The position numbers were made by a program, and so were the translations under genes. Shown here one piece after another: positions 7,523 through 16,824 of a stretch of DNA of 64,000 nucleotides; the stretch's first letter is position 1, and every line of letters begins with the position of its first letter. This DNA is from Betaproteobacteria bacterium HGW-Betaproteobacteria-9 (GTDB lineage: Bacteria; Pseudomonadota; Gammaproteobacteria; Burkholderiales; Burkholderiaceae_C), in the NCBI GenBank assembly GCA_002842215.1, contig PHCC01000018.1, forward strand, positions 102,540 through 166,539, read 5' to 3'. Under the pieces are notes generated by a model. It did no database searches. It was not told the origin of the DNA and was given only the letters and a program-made list of their open reading frames with translations.

Positions 7523-8650
7523 TCAACTTTGGGCGAGGTGCAGACCCCCGGTCTGCGGCCGCTGCCCGTGGTGCAGCCGGATACGCAGCGAGAGGTCGGT
7601 GCGCGAGTCGGCGTTGTCCACCGCCTGTTCGGCCGTGAGTTCTCCGCGCTCGTAGAGCTCGTAGAGCGACTGGTCAAAGGTGGCCATGCCGAGCTCGGTG
7701 CTCTTGGACATGGTTTCCTTGATGTCGTCGGTCTGGCCCTTCTGAATCAGATCGGCGATGTAGGGCGAGAGCAGCATCACCTCCACCGCCGGCACCAGCT
7801 TGTCGGCCGCGCCGCGGATCAGCCGCTGGCCGACCACGCCCTTGAGGTTGAGCGACAGGTCCATCAGGATCTGCTTGTGCGCGGTCTCGGGGAAGAAGTT
7901 CAGGATGCGCTGGATCGCCTGGTTGGCGTTGTTGGCGTGCAGCGTCGAGACGCACAGGTGGCCGGTTTCGGCGTAGGCCATGGCGTGCTGCATGGTGTCG
8001 CGGTCGCGGATCTCGCCGATCATGATCACGTCGGGCGCTTCGCGCATGGCGTGGCGCAGGGCCTCGTCGAACGACTGCGTGTCCAGGCCCACCTCGCGCT
8101 GGTCCACGATGGACAGACCATGGCTGTGCTCGAACTCCATCGGGTCTTCGACGGTGAGGATGTGCCCGCTCAGGTTGCGGTTGCGGTGGTCCAGCATGGC
8201 CGCCAGCGTGGTCGACTTGCCCGAGCCCGCGGCACCCACCACCAGCACCAGACCGCGCTTGAGCTGGGCCAGCTTTTTCAGCACCGGCGGCAGCTTCAGC
8301 CCGTCCAGCGAGGGGATCTTGGCGTTGATGTGGCGCACCACCACGGCCACGTCGCCGCGCTGGCGGTAGACGTTGACGCGGAAGCGCCCCAGGCCGGGCA
8401 GGGCGATGGCCAGGTCGCATTCGAGCGTGGCTTCAAAGCCGCGGATCTGCGACTCGCGCATCACGGAATAGGCCAGGCGCTGCGTGCGCGACGGGTCCAG
8501 CGGCGGTTCCGACAAACGCCGCACCACGCCCTGCACCTTGAGCGCGGCCGAGCTGCCGCTGGAGAGAAAGAGATCCGACGCACCGTGCGAGACCATCAGC
8601 GACAGGTAGTGGCCGAGATCGTCGTCGTTGGAGGGCAGGGCGGAGTCCAT
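7523..8650 (-). CDS. pilU: Type IV pilus retraction ATPase PilU
   Basis: 375 residues from the ATG at 8650. The RecA-like GspE/PilT fold is clear: GASDLFLSSG at the N-terminus, Walker A GAAGSGKSTT, the Asp box TVEDPMEFEH, Walker B VIMIGEIRDRDTM and the His box TGHLCVSTLHANNA. The long C-terminal tail after LIQKGQTDDIKETM distinguishes PilU from PilT. PilU works with PilT as a second motor in pilus retraction and twitching. pilT is not in the window, though the two are often adjacent. A GTG at 8683 would add 11 residues; neither start has a strong ribosome-binding site. Confidence 0.93.
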   Translation of the reverse strand: MDSALPSNDDDLGHYLSLMVSHGASDLFLSSGSSAALKVQGVVRRLSEPPLDPSRTQRLAYSVMRESQIRGFEATLECDLAIALPGLGRFRVNVYRQRGDVAVVVRHINAKIPSLDGLKLPPVLKKLAQLKRGLVLVVGAAGSGKSTTLAAMLDHRNRNLSGHILTVEDPMEFEHSHGLSIVDQREVGLDTQSFDEALRHAMREAPDVIMIGEIRDRDTMQHAMAYAETGHLCVSTLHANNANQAIQRILNFFPETAHKQILMDLSLNLKGVVGQRLIRGAADKLVPAVEVMLLSPYIADLIQKGQTDDIKETMSKSTELGMATFDQSLYELYERGELTAEQAVDNADSRTDLSLRIRLHHGQRPQTGGLHLAQS

Positions 8651-8738
8651 GGCGGGCCGTGACAGAAGTGCGAGTTTGATCACTATATCGGCTAACCGTC
8701 CGATGGGCTTGAACGTTTGCGCCCTGGCGCAGTGAGGC

Positions 8739-9161
8739 TCAACGCGGTGCCAGCACCGCCATGGTGATGCGCGAGACGCAGGTCAGCTCGCCGGCCTCGT
8801 TCGTGAGATCGATCTGCCAGACCTGGGTGGTCCGGCCGATGTGCACCGGCCGTGTGACGCCGGTGACCCAGCCGCTGGTGGCGCCCTTGAGGTGGTTGGC
8901 GTTGATGTCCAGCCCCACGGCGCGGTGGCCTTCGGGGCAGCTGTAGATCGCGCCGCACGAGCCCAGTGTCTCGGCCAGCACCACGCTCACGCCGCCGTGC
9001 AGCAGGCCATAGGGCTGTTGGGTGCGCGTGTCCACCGGCACCCGCGCGCGGATGAAGTCGTCGCCGACTTCCAGGAATTCGATGCCCAGGTGTTGCACAG
9101 CGGTGCCCACGTGGATGGCGGTGAGTTCTTCGACGGAGAGGGGTTTTTTCCAGAGGGACAT
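8739..9161 (-). CDS. PaaI-family hotdog thioesterase
   Basis: 140 residues. Hotdog-fold motifs are present: GIEFLEVGDDFIRARVPVD, the helix signature YGLLHGGVSVVLAETLGS and GLDINANHLKGAT. HGG followed by the acidic E is the acyl-CoA thioesterase pattern of the 4HBT/PaaI (YdiI/EntH-like) group. It probably hydrolyses aryl- or acyl-CoA thioesters in the cytosol. The ATG at 9161 was chosen over a start 23 residues upstream because the extra residues do not look like coding sequence of the family. It stands alone. Confidence 0.87.
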   Translation of the reverse strand: MSLWKKPLSVEELTAIHVGTAVQHLGIEFLEVGDDFIRARVPVDTRTQQPYGLLHGGVSVVLAETLGSCGAIYSCPEGHRAVGLDINANHLKGATSGWVTGVTRPVHIGRTTQVWQIDLTNEAGELTCVSRITMAVLAPR

Positions 9162-9264
9162 GGTGGCTGAACAGGCTTTGTTGGGGAAAGGATCGCCACA
9201 CTGTAGCGGCCCACCACCCGCATGCACCACACCGGGTGTCGCCCGCGCCCGCGCCGGGGCGGCG

Positions 9265-9666
9265 TCAGCCCTTGCGCCGCAGCGCCACCACCGTGCCGGA
9301 CGCAGCCGGGGACGGCAGCGCCCAGTGCGCCGGCAGGGCGTGCAGCACGGCGCGCGCGTCGAGCGAGCGGATCGGCACCGCGTTGTCCATGGGGATGCGG
9401 TGATGGGCCTGCAGCGCCATGTAGCGCAGCGCGCTCACGCGCAGGAAGGACGCGAAGTTGCCGACCTCGCCGCGCGCGGCGACCAGTTCGTCGTAGAGCT
9501 TCTCGATCAGCGCGACCACCGCCATGCCGTCGCGTTCGCCGATCTCGGTGAGCACGTCCCAGTAGAGGTTCTCCAGCCGGATGCTGGTCACCACACCGTG
9601 CAGCCGCACCGAGCGGGTGCGGCTGGCGTAGCTCTCGGGGTCGGCGCTGATGAAGACTTCACACAT
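9265..9666 (-). CDS. Ribbon-helix-helix domain protein (RHH_4-like)
   Basis: 133 residues. The N-terminal two thirds (ADPESYASRTRSVRLHGVV, then TSIRLENLYWDVLTEIGERD, then RGEVGNFASFLRVSALRYM) match the pattern I know for RHH_4-type proteins, which carry an Arc-like DNA-binding fold. The C-terminus is a less conserved Pro/Ala tail. It is probably a small transcriptional regulator of unknown targets. No toxin gene lies next to it, so it does not look like an antitoxin. Confidence 0.7.
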   Translation of the reverse strand: MCEVFISADPESYASRTRSVRLHGVVTSIRLENLYWDVLTEIGERDGMAVVALIEKLYDELVAARGEVGNFASFLRVSALRYMALQAHHRIPMDNAVPIRSLDARAVLHALPAHWALPSPAASGTVVALRRKG

Positions 9667-9731
9667 GGCAGCACTCCTGCGTTGGCGGTCGAAGCCACAT
9701 TGTCGGTGGCTTCAGGCGCTGGTGATTCACA

Positions 9732-10310
9732 TCAATGCGTGATCTTCGTGCCCAGCACCACGAGGAACTGAGCGATCCACGCCGGGTGCGCCGGCCAGGC
9801 GGGCGCGGTGACGAAGGGGCCGTCGGTCACGGCTTCGTCCACCGCGATGGCGGCGTAGGTGGCCCCCGCGAGTTCCACCTCCACCTGGCAGGCCGGGTAG
9901 GCAGAGATGGTGCGACCTTGAATGTCGCCCGTGGCCGCCAGCAACTGCGCGCCGTGGCAGACGGCGGCCACCGGTTTACCGCTGCTGGTGAAGTGTTTGA
10001 CCAGCGCCACCACGCTGGCGTGCATGCGCAGGTACTCGGGGCCGCGCCCGCCGGGAATCACCAGGCCGTCGTAGCTCTCGGGCTTCACGTCGGCGAACGT
10101 GGCGTTGAGCGTGAAGCGGTGGCCGGGCTTTTCGCTGTAGGTCTGCGCGCCTTCGAAATCGTGGATGGCGGTGTGGATGAAGTCACCGGCCTTCTTGTCC
10201 GGCGCGACGGCGTGCACCGTGTGGCCGACCGCCTGCAGCGCCTGAAACGGCACCATGGTTTCGTAGTCCTCGCAGTAATCGCCGCAGATCATCAACAGTT
10301 TCTTGCCCAT
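9732..10310 (-). CDS. DJ-1/PfpI-family protein
   Basis: 192 residues. MGKKLLMICGDYCEDYE opens the flavodoxin-like fold, followed by the glutamate-bearing strand, GLVIPGGRGPEYLR and the nucleophile elbow AVCHGAQLL with the catalytic-type cysteine. Family members include glyoxalase III/deglycase-type enzymes and Pfp-like proteases; the substrate cannot be read from the sequence. AGGAGA before the ATG at 10310 fixes the start; the frame is open further upstream without family similarity. It is divergent from boxB. Confidence 0.87.
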   Translation of the reverse strand: MGKKLLMICGDYCEDYETMVPFQALQAVGHTVHAVAPDKKAGDFIHTAIHDFEGAQTYSEKPGHRFTLNATFADVKPESYDGLVIPGGRGPEYLRMHASVVALVKHFTSSGKPVAAVCHGAQLLAATGDIQGRTISAYPACQVEVELAGATYAAIAVDEAVTDGPFVTAPAWPAHPAWIAQFLVVLGTKITH

Positions 10311-10508
10311 GCTCGTGTCTCCTGGTGGTGGGGGGTGGAGACGATTGTTGGAGCGCGGTCGGTGGCCGGGGTAACAGCCCGCTGCTGCAGGCATGGGGGT
10401 TTGCCCTGATCGGCGCCGGAGGCCCGCGCCGATCTGAATGCCCTTTGATCTGGCGCAAATCGAAGCGACGAATAAGCAAGATACTGCGCTTCGCCGTCCG
10501 TGATGGCG

Positions 10509-10522
10509 TGCATTAAAGTGCA
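10509..10522. promoter_or_regulatory. Possible BoxR operator (TGCA-N6-TGCA)
   Basis: TGCATTAAAGTGCA gives two TGCA copies six bases apart, 25 bases before the boxB start. In Azoarcus, BoxR, the benzoyl-CoA-responsive repressor of box genes, is known to recognise repeated TGCA elements within palindromes. The match is by memory of that motif; the spacing requirement was not verified. A boxR gene is not in the window. Confidence 0.5.
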
Positions 10523-10546
10523 TAAATTCCCACCCAGGAGACCCCC

Positions 10547-12040
10547 ATGAGCCAGGAAGACACCCTTGTCGAAGCCCCGGAATCGGTGCGCAACGACCGC
10601 TTTGTCGAAGTCAACTACGACGACGCCATTCCCAACAACGTGGACCTCTCCAGCGACCGCCAGCTGCTGCGCGCGCTGGAGAGCTGGCACCCGAACTACA
10701 TCGACTGGTGGAAGGACATGGGTCCCGACGGCTTCCAGAACGCCGAGGTCTACCTGCGCACGGCCGTGGGCGTGGACCCGGCGGGCTGGGCCAAGTTCGG
10801 TTACGTGAAGATGCCCGACTACCGCTGGGGCATCCTGCTGGCGCCCCAGGTCGAAGGCCGCACCATTCCGCACGGCAAGCACAAGGGCGAGCCGGCCTGG
10901 CAAGAGGTGCCGGGCGAATACCGCTCGCTGCTCAAGCGCCTGATCGTGGTGCAGGGCGACACCGAACCCGCCTCGGTCGAGCAGCAGCGCTACCTGGGCG
11001 CCACGGCCCCCAGCCTGTACGACATGCGCAACCTGTTCCAGGTGAACGTGGAAGAGGGCCGCCACCTCTGGGCCATGGTCTACCTGCTGGTCAAGTACTT
11101 CGGCAAGGACGGTCGTGAAGAGGCCCAGGCCCTGCTGGAGCGCCGCAGCGGCCACCAGGACAACCCGCGCATCCTGGGCGCCTTCAACGAGCAGACACCC
11201 GACTGGCTGAGCTTCTTCATGTTCACCTACTTCACCGACCGCGACGGCAAGATGCAGCTCGCCGCGCTGGCCGAGAGCGGCTTCGACCCGCTCTCGCGCA
11301 GCTGCCGCTTCATGCTGACCGAAGAAGCGCACCACCTGTTCGTCGGCGAGACCGGCGTGGGCCGCACCGTGGAAGCCACCTGCGCCGCGATGAACAAGGC
11401 CGGCATCACCGACCCCTACGACGTGGAGCGCATCCGCGCCCTGGGTGTGGTGGACCTGCCGCTGCTGCAGCGCAAGGCCAATTTCCACATGAGCGTGACG
11501 CGCGACCTGTTCGGCTCCGAAATCTCCAGCAACGGTGCGGACGCCTTCAACACCGGCCTGAAGGGTCGCTTCAACGAGGCCAAGCTCACCGGCGACGACC
11601 ACCAGCTGCAGGACGCCACCTACCAAGTGCAGCGCGTCGTGAACGGCGAACTGGTGTGGGAAGACGTACCGGCACTGCGGGCCATCAACAGCCGCCTGCT
11701 CGACGACTACATCGCCGATTGCCAGGGCGGCATCGACCGCTGGAACAAGACCATCGAGAAGGCCGGCATCCACTTCCGGATCACCCAGCCGCACAAGGGC
11801 TTCCACCGCAAGATCGGCGAGTTTGCCGGCCACCACATCAGCCCGGCCGGCGAGCTGCTGAGTGCCGAGGCCTTTGCCGCACAGCAGGTCGAGTGGCTGC
11901 CCAACGACTCGGACATGGACTTCATCCACTCGCTGATGAAGGCGCACCACGCACCGGGCGAATACGCCAGCTGGATCGCCCCTCCGCGCATGGGCATCAA
12001 CCAGCAGCCGGTGGACTACGAGTACGTAAAAATCGATTGA
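10547..12040 (+). CDS. boxB: Benzoyl-CoA 2,3-epoxidase, oxygenase subunit BoxB
   Basis: 497 residues. A di-iron protein with the ligand motifs NVEEGRHLWAM (E170, H173) and LTEEAHHLFVGE (E260, H263); their 90-residue spacing equals that of the characterised Azoarcus BoxB. BoxB with the reductase BoxA epoxidises benzoyl-CoA, and BoxC opens the ring, in aerobic CoA-dependent benzoate breakdown. Here boxB is alone: boxA, boxC, the ligase and boxR are absent from its neighbourhood, which is unusual. GGAGACCCCC precedes the ATG, and a candidate BoxR site lies upstream. Confidence 0.95.
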   Translation: MSQEDTLVEAPESVRNDRFVEVNYDDAIPNNVDLSSDRQLLRALESWHPNYIDWWKDMGPDGFQNAEVYLRTAVGVDPAGWAKFGYVKMPDYRWGILLAPQVEGRTIPHGKHKGEPAWQEVPGEYRSLLKRLIVVQGDTEPASVEQQRYLGATAPSLYDMRNLFQVNVEEGRHLWAMVYLLVKYFGKDGREEAQALLERRSGHQDNPRILGAFNEQTPDWLSFFMFTYFTDRDGKMQLAALAESGFDPLSRSCRFMLTEEAHHLFVGETGVGRTVEATCAAMNKAGITDPYDVERIRALGVVDLPLLQRKANFHMSVTRDLFGSEISSNGADAFNTGLKGRFNEAKLTGDDHQLQDATYQVQRVVNGELVWEDVPALRAINSRLLDDYIADCQGGIDRWNKTIEKAGIHFRITQPHKGFHRKIGEFAGHHISPAGELLSAEAFAAQQVEWLPNDSDMDFIHSLMKAHHAPGEYASWIAPPRMGINQQPVDYEYVKID

Positions 12041-12053
12041 TGGGAGAAAGGCA

Positions 12054-12126
12054 CCCCCGCCGCGCTTCGCGCGACCCCCTCCAGGGGGCAACGCGTGCGG
12101 CCTGGCGAAGCCAGTTCCGCCGCGTT
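12054..12126 (+). repeat. GC-rich intergenic repeat, copy 1
   Basis: A copy of the family that reads CCCCCGCCGCGCTTCGCGCG, then a C-run/G-run hairpin (CCCCCTCCAGGGGG), then GGCCTGGCGAAGCCAGTTCC and CGCCGCG. It contains three potential hairpins. It lies between the ends of boxB and the permease and may serve as their terminator. Confidence 0.75.
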
Positions 12127-12210
12127 CCCGGCACGGACATTTCGCGCCGGGACGGGCGTTACCCTGCCACGTGTCAGGGGGGGCCCTGGCCGTCCGGTGG
12201 TGCCCCGGGC

Positions 12211-13497
12211 TCAGCCCTTGCGGTTGAGCAGGGCGTAGAGACCGATGGCGCCGAAGGTCGCGGTACCGATGCCGCCGAGGGCGAATTCGCCGAAGCGCAG
12301 CGTGTAGTCGCCAGTGCCCAGCACCAGGGTGATGGCGGCCACGAGCAGGTTCTTGTTGTTCGAGAAATCGACCTTGTTGTCGACCCAGATCTTGGCGCCG
12401 GCCACCGCGATCAGGCCGAACACCACGATGGACACGCCGCCCATCACGGCCAGCGGAATCGCCTGGATCAGCGCGCCGAACTTCGGTGAGAAGCCGAGCA
12501 GGATCGCCATGCAGCCGGCCACGAAGAAGATGGCGGTGGAGTAGATCTTGGTCGCGGCCATGACGCCGATGTTTTCGGCGTAGGTGGTCACGCCGGTGCC
12601 GCCCGCGCTGCCGGCCACGATGGTGGCCACGCCGTCGCCCATGAAGGCGCGGCCCATGTAGCGGTCGAGGTTCTTGCCGGTCATCGCGGTCACGGCTTTG
12701 ATGTGGCCCAGGTTTTCCGCCACCAGGATGATGGCCACCGGCGCGATCAGCAGCATGGCGTTGGCCTGAAAGACCGGCGCGCTGAAGTTGGGCAGGCCGA
12801 ACCAGGCGGCGTTGGCGATGCCGCTCAGGTCCAGCGGCTTGCCCAGCCCCATGCCGTTGGTGAGCACGGCGTAGATCACGCTGGCGATGATCAGGCCCAT
12901 GAGGATCAGCAGGCGCTGCAGCATGCCGCTGCTGAACACGGCCACCAGCGCCACGCAGACGAAGGTCACGCCCTGCATCCAGGCGTCAAAGCCCGTCGGC
13001 GCCATGTTCTTGATCGGGATGCCGGCCAGGTTCAGGCCGATCACGGCCACCACCGAGCCGGTGACCACCGGGGGCATGAGCCGTTCGATCCAGCCGGTGC
13101 CGATGGCCTGCACCAGCGCGCCGATCAGCGTGTAGACGATGCCGCAGGCGATGATGCCGCCCAGCGCCACGCCGATGTTGGCGTTGGGCCCCGGGCCGGC
13201 GTAACCGCTGGCCGCGATCACCACGCCGATGAAGGCGAAGCTCGATCCCAGGTAACTGGGCACCTTGCCGCCGGTCATGACGAAGAAGATCAGCGTGCCG
13301 ATGCCGCTCATGAGGATGGCGACGTTGGGGTCGAAGCCCATCAGGATGGGGGCGAGCACGGTGGCGCCGAACATGGCGATCAGGTGCTGCACGCCCATCA
13401 CGGCGGTCTGCGGCCAGGGCAGTCGCTCGTCGGGGCCGATGACGCCGCCGCCGGTGAGCGTCGCCGATGATTTTTCTGTCCAGCTGAACATGCCCAT
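12211..13497 (-). CDS. NCS2 uracil/xanthine permease
   Basis: 428 residues with about 12 to 14 hydrophobic segments. Family features: QTAVMGVQHLIAMFGATVLAP near residue 30-50, the GSSFAF segment, and the substrate-site stretch VAENLGHIKAVTAMTG with the key glutamate, then GGTGVTTYAENIGV. These match UraA/RutG-type proton symporters for uracil and related pyrimidines rather than the purine branch, but specificity is inferred. It is an inner-membrane protein. Nearby genes give no rut or uracil-salvage context. Confidence 0.88.
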   Translation of the reverse strand: MGMFSWTEKSSATLTGGGVIGPDERLPWPQTAVMGVQHLIAMFGATVLAPILMGFDPNVAILMSGIGTLIFFVMTGGKVPSYLGSSFAFIGVVIAASGYAGPGPNANIGVALGGIIACGIVYTLIGALVQAIGTGWIERLMPPVVTGSVVAVIGLNLAGIPIKNMAPTGFDAWMQGVTFVCVALVAVFSSGMLQRLLILMGLIIASVIYAVLTNGMGLGKPLDLSGIANAAWFGLPNFSAPVFQANAMLLIAPVAIILVAENLGHIKAVTAMTGKNLDRYMGRAFMGDGVATIVAGSAGGTGVTTYAENIGVMAATKIYSTAIFFVAGCMAILLGFSPKFGALIQAIPLAVMGGVSIVVFGLIAVAGAKIWVDNKVDFSNNKNLLVAAITLVLGTGDYTLRFGEFALGGIGTATFGAIGLYALLNRKG

Positions 13498-13657
13498 GAA
13501 AACTCCTTGTTGTGGTTGTGGAAAGCGGGTGTTGGGTGGCGGCGATTCTGCCGGGTGGTCTGGTGGCGCGCACGCTGCGTTGCAGCAGGGGCGACGCGGG
13601 CGGGACAGCGCCGCTGCGATCTTGGCGCTGATGCTGGTGTGCGGGCCTTGATCCGCG

Positions 13658-14143
13658 TCAGGCGACGCGGAAGAAACGCATTTCCACGCGATCGGGAAAA
13701 CGCGCGCCGGTGCCGATGAACAGGCTCTGTGTCATCCAGGCCAGCGCGGGGTGCGAGACCTCGAACGTGGGCGCACAGCGGAAGTAGATGGCGGCCGGGT
13801 CCACCGGCTCGCCGCGCACCAGCTTCGCGATGTCTTGTGGCGAGCCGCGGCGCAGTGCGCGGTTCTGCACGAACACATGGGCGCCCGCCCAGTCGGGGTC
13901 GTCCAGCTGCAGCAGGTAACGCGCGTCGAGGTCGGCACAGGTGTCGCTCACCACGAGCTGGAAATCGGCGCCACCGGGCAGCACCCGGCCGTTGATGGCG
14001 CCGCTGACCGCGCCCCCGGTGATCGGAATGATGCGGCGCTTGCCGCGGCTGTTGAGCCCCGTGATCTCGCCCGCCTCGATGGGCGTGGCGACGAAGACGG
14101 TCAGGTCCAGAGCGGGTTCGAGAGTGGGGGCGGGCAGGGGCAT
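13658..14143 (-). CDS. DUF3237 family protein
   Basis: 161 residues. LTVFVATPIEAGEITGLNSRGKRRIIPITGG, split by the usual GGAVSGAINGRVLPGGADFQ and then YLLQLDDPDWAG, FEVSHPALAWMTQSLFIGTG, is the pattern of the DUF3237 (UPF0311) beta-barrel proteins. Function is unknown; a few members have been linked to modification of aromatic or polyketide substrates. It is a soluble cytosolic protein, and a single-gene unit. Confidence 0.82.
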   Translation of the reverse strand: MPLPAPTLEPALDLTVFVATPIEAGEITGLNSRGKRRIIPITGGAVSGAINGRVLPGGADFQLVVSDTCADLDARYLLQLDDPDWAGAHVFVQNRALRRGSPQDIAKLVRGEPVDPAAIYFRCAPTFEVSHPALAWMTQSLFIGTGARFPDRVEMRFFRVA

Positions 14144-14264
14144 GCGCGGGTTATACCGCAGGGGGCCCTGTCACCTGGGCAGTGGCGCGGTCAGGGGTGC
14201 GCTGCTACCCTCGCGGCAGACGGAGACAACAGGCCCCCAGGGCCCAAACCAAGAGCGAGCCACC

Positions 14265-16376
14265 ATGAGCATCACGCCGGGCACCCCTGCGCCCCACATC
14301 CCCCAGATCCGCCTCTACCAGCAATGGCTCGCGGAACACCGCGGCCTGCATTTCGACGACTACGACGCCCTCTGGCGCTGGTCCACCACCGATCTTGAGG
14401 CCTTCTGGCAGAGCATCTGGGACTACTTCAAGATGCAGTCGCCTACGCCGCACACGGCGGTGCTGGAGCGCAACGTGATGCCGGGGGCGAAGTGGTTCCC
14501 GGGCGCGCAGTTCAACTACGCGCAGCAGGCCTTGCGCCACGTGTTGCCGGCCCATGCCGCGGGCTTCCCGGCCATCGTGAGCCGCAACGAAAAGGGCCGC
14601 CATGTCGAACTGAGTTGGCCCGAGCTGCGCCGCCAGGTCGCGTCGCTCGCGCTGCACCTGCAGGCCCAGGGCGTGAAGCCCGGCGACCGCGTGGCCGCCT
14701 ACCTGCCCAACATCCCCGAGACCATGGTTGCCTTTCTCGCGGTGGTGAGCATCGGCGCCGTGTGGAGCGTGTGCGCGCCCGACATGGGGACCAACGCCGT
14801 GCTCGACCGCTTCAAGCAGATCGAACCGGTGGCGCTGATCGCCTGCGACGGCGTGACCTACGGCATGAAGGATTTCGACCGCCTGGGCGTGGTGGCCGAA
14901 CTGCGCGCGGCGCTGCCCACGGTGCGTCACGTGATCCTGCACACCAACCTGGCCGATGACCCGGCCGCGGTGGACCGCGCGCTGGAATCCGCCCAGCCCT
15001 GCACCGCGTTCAGCACCGCCACCGCGCGCTACGACGCGGCCACCGCCGGTTTCGAGCCATTGTGGTTGCCCTTCGATCACCCGCTGTGGATCGTCTACAG
15101 CAGCGGCACCACCGGCCTGCCCAAGCCCATCGTGCACGGTCACGGCGGCACGGTGATCGTGGCCATGGCACTGAAGATCATCCACAACGACGTGGGCTGC
15201 AGCTACGCGCCCAACAGCTGGGGCGAGCGTTACCACTGGTACAGCTCCACCGGTTGGGTGATGTGGAACGCACAGACCAGCGGCCTGCTCAACGGCACCA
15301 CCTGCGTGCTTTACGACGGCAACCCCGGTGGGCCCAAAGACCAGCCCGACTGGACCACGCTCTGGCGCTTTGCATCCGAACTGGGCGTGACTTTCTTCGG
15401 CGCCGGCGCGGCGTTCTTTGCGAACTGCCTGAAGGCGGGCGTGGACCTGTCGACCTGCGGCGATCTGTCGCAGGTGCGGGCGCTGGGCAGCACCGGTTCG
15501 CCGCTGTCGGAGGATGCGCAGAACTGGGGAACCGGCCAGTTCGCCGCCATCGCCAAAACCGAAGCCCAGAAAGACATCTGGTGGTGCAACATTTCGGGCG
15601 GCACCGACTTTGCGGGCGCCTTCATCGGCGGCAACCGCGAACTGCCTCAAACCCCCGGCCGCATGCAGTGCCGCCTCATGGGCTGTGCGGTGGAGTCGTG
15701 GAACGAGCAGGGCCAGCCCGTCATCGACGAAGTGGGCGAACTGGTCTGCGCACAACCCATCCCGTCGATGCCGCTGTACTTCGTCGGCGACAAGGACAAC
15801 CAGCGCCTGCTCGGCAGCTACTTCGACATGTACCCGCCCGGCCACGGCCGCCAACCCGGCGGCGGTGACCTGGACAAAGATGCCGGCGCCGTCTGGCGAC
15901 ACGGCGACTGGCTGCGCATCCACCCGGACGGTTCCTGCGTCATCTACGGCCGCTCCGACGCCACCATCAACCGCCACGGTCTGCGCATGGGCACGAGCGA
16001 GCTCTACAGCGCGGTCGAGGCGCTGCCCGAGGTGCTCGACTCGATGGTGGTGGACCTCGAATTCCTGGGGCGCGAGAGCTACATGCCGCTGTTCGTGGTG
16101 CTGCGCCCGGGGCTCACGCTCGACGACGCCATGACGGCGAAGATCAACGCCGCCATCCGCACCGCGCTCTCACCCCGCTTCCTGCCCAACGAAGTCCTGC
16201 AAGTGGCCGAGATCCCACGCACGCTCTCGGGCAAGAAGCAGGAGTTGCCGATCAAGAAATTGCTGCTCGGCCAGCCGCTGGACAAGGTGATCAACAAGGA
16301 AGCCATGGCCAACCCGGGTTGCCTGGACTGGTACGTGGCATTCGCGCGGCGGCGGGCCGATGCCACCCGCATCTGA
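14265..16376 (+). CDS. Acetoacetate-CoA ligase
   Basis: 703 residues of the ANL adenylating superfamily. It has the acetoacetyl-CoA synthetase-type N-terminus (WFPGAQFNYAQQ), the AMP-binding P-loop YSSGTTGLPKPIVHGHGG, WYSSTGWVMWN, the SGGTDFAGAF motif, YGRSDATINRHGLRMG hinge and the C-terminal catalytic lysine in TLSGKKQELPIKK. It activates acetoacetate to acetoacetyl-CoA with ATP, feeding ketone bodies or PHB breakdown products into acetyl-CoA. It is slightly longer than the usual 650 residues. The ATG at 14265 is the first with family similarity; the open frame extends upstream without it. Confidence 0.92.
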   Translation: MSITPGTPAPHIPQIRLYQQWLAEHRGLHFDDYDALWRWSTTDLEAFWQSIWDYFKMQSPTPHTAVLERNVMPGAKWFPGAQFNYAQQALRHVLPAHAAGFPAIVSRNEKGRHVELSWPELRRQVASLALHLQAQGVKPGDRVAAYLPNIPETMVAFLAVVSIGAVWSVCAPDMGTNAVLDRFKQIEPVALIACDGVTYGMKDFDRLGVVAELRAALPTVRHVILHTNLADDPAAVDRALESAQPCTAFSTATARYDAATAGFEPLWLPFDHPLWIVYSSGTTGLPKPIVHGHGGTVIVAMALKIIHNDVGCSYAPNSWGERYHWYSSTGWVMWNAQTSGLLNGTTCVLYDGNPGGPKDQPDWTTLWRFASELGVTFFGAGAAFFANCLKAGVDLSTCGDLSQVRALGSTGSPLSEDAQNWGTGQFAAIAKTEAQKDIWWCNISGGTDFAGAFIGGNRELPQTPGRMQCRLMGCAVESWNEQGQPVIDEVGELVCAQPIPSMPLYFVGDKDNQRLLGSYFDMYPPGHGRQPGGGDLDKDAGAVWRHGDWLRIHPDGSCVIYGRSDATINRHGLRMGTSELYSAVEALPEVLDSMVVDLEFLGRESYMPLFVVLRPGLTLDDAMTAKINAAIRTALSPRFLPNEVLQVAEIPRTLSGKKQELPIKKLLLGQPLDKVINKEAMANPGCLDWYVAFARRRADATRI

Positions 16377-16525
16377 AGTCCTCAGCGTGCAAGGCCGATC
16401 GGGCCATGCACATGTTGAAACGGTTTGATACTGGTCAAGCCGCCCGCTTTGCAGAACACTTCGGGGTGATCGCACCGTCGCTCGCCCTGTCCGGCGCGAG
16501 CCGTCGATCAGATCGGAGGACCCAG

Positions 16526-16702
16526 ATGAACCATGGACCTTCCCGTTTGCCGCCTGATGGCTTGGTCGAGCCTCTGGACATTGATATCGACACCCTGGAC
16601 CATGCACTGATGGAACTGCTCACCAGCGACTGGCAAACCCTGGACGACGGCGAGCCGCTGGGCAAGGCCGACGACCTGCTGGGCGAGCAGACCGCCGCTT
16701 GA
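16526..16702 (+). CDS. Small acidic hypothetical protein
   Basis: 58 residues (MNHGPSRLPPDGLVEPLDID and onward), strongly acidic, no membrane segment. An excellent GGAGGA ribosome-binding site lies six bases before the ATG, which is the main support for translation. Not recognised. It lies between the ligase and the Bug receptor on the same strand. Confidence 0.55.
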   Translation: MNHGPSRLPPDGLVEPLDIDIDTLDHALMELLTSDWQTLDDGEPLGKADDLLGEQTAA

Positions 16703-16824
16703 AGACCTGAGCCTGCGTCGCACGGGTGACGGATTCCGGGGGGAGCACCGGGCATGCCCCATTCACGGTTGGGCCCGCTGGTTCTATGTTGCATGTCTCA
16801 CTTCATCGCAACAGGAGACACCGC

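Noticed and set aside
9265..9666. RHH protein as an antitoxin
   Set aside because: No toxin-like gene is adjacent and its length and motifs fit the stand-alone RHH_4 group.
10292..12091. Open frame of about 600 codons on the minus strand opposite boxB
   Set aside because: It is the antisense shadow of a well-supported gene in GC-rich DNA; the translation is low-complexity (His, Val, Gly, Arg rich) and has no family motifs.
14205..15977. Long minus-strand frame opposite acetoacetate-CoA ligase
   Set aside because: Shadow of a gene with complete ANL motifs.
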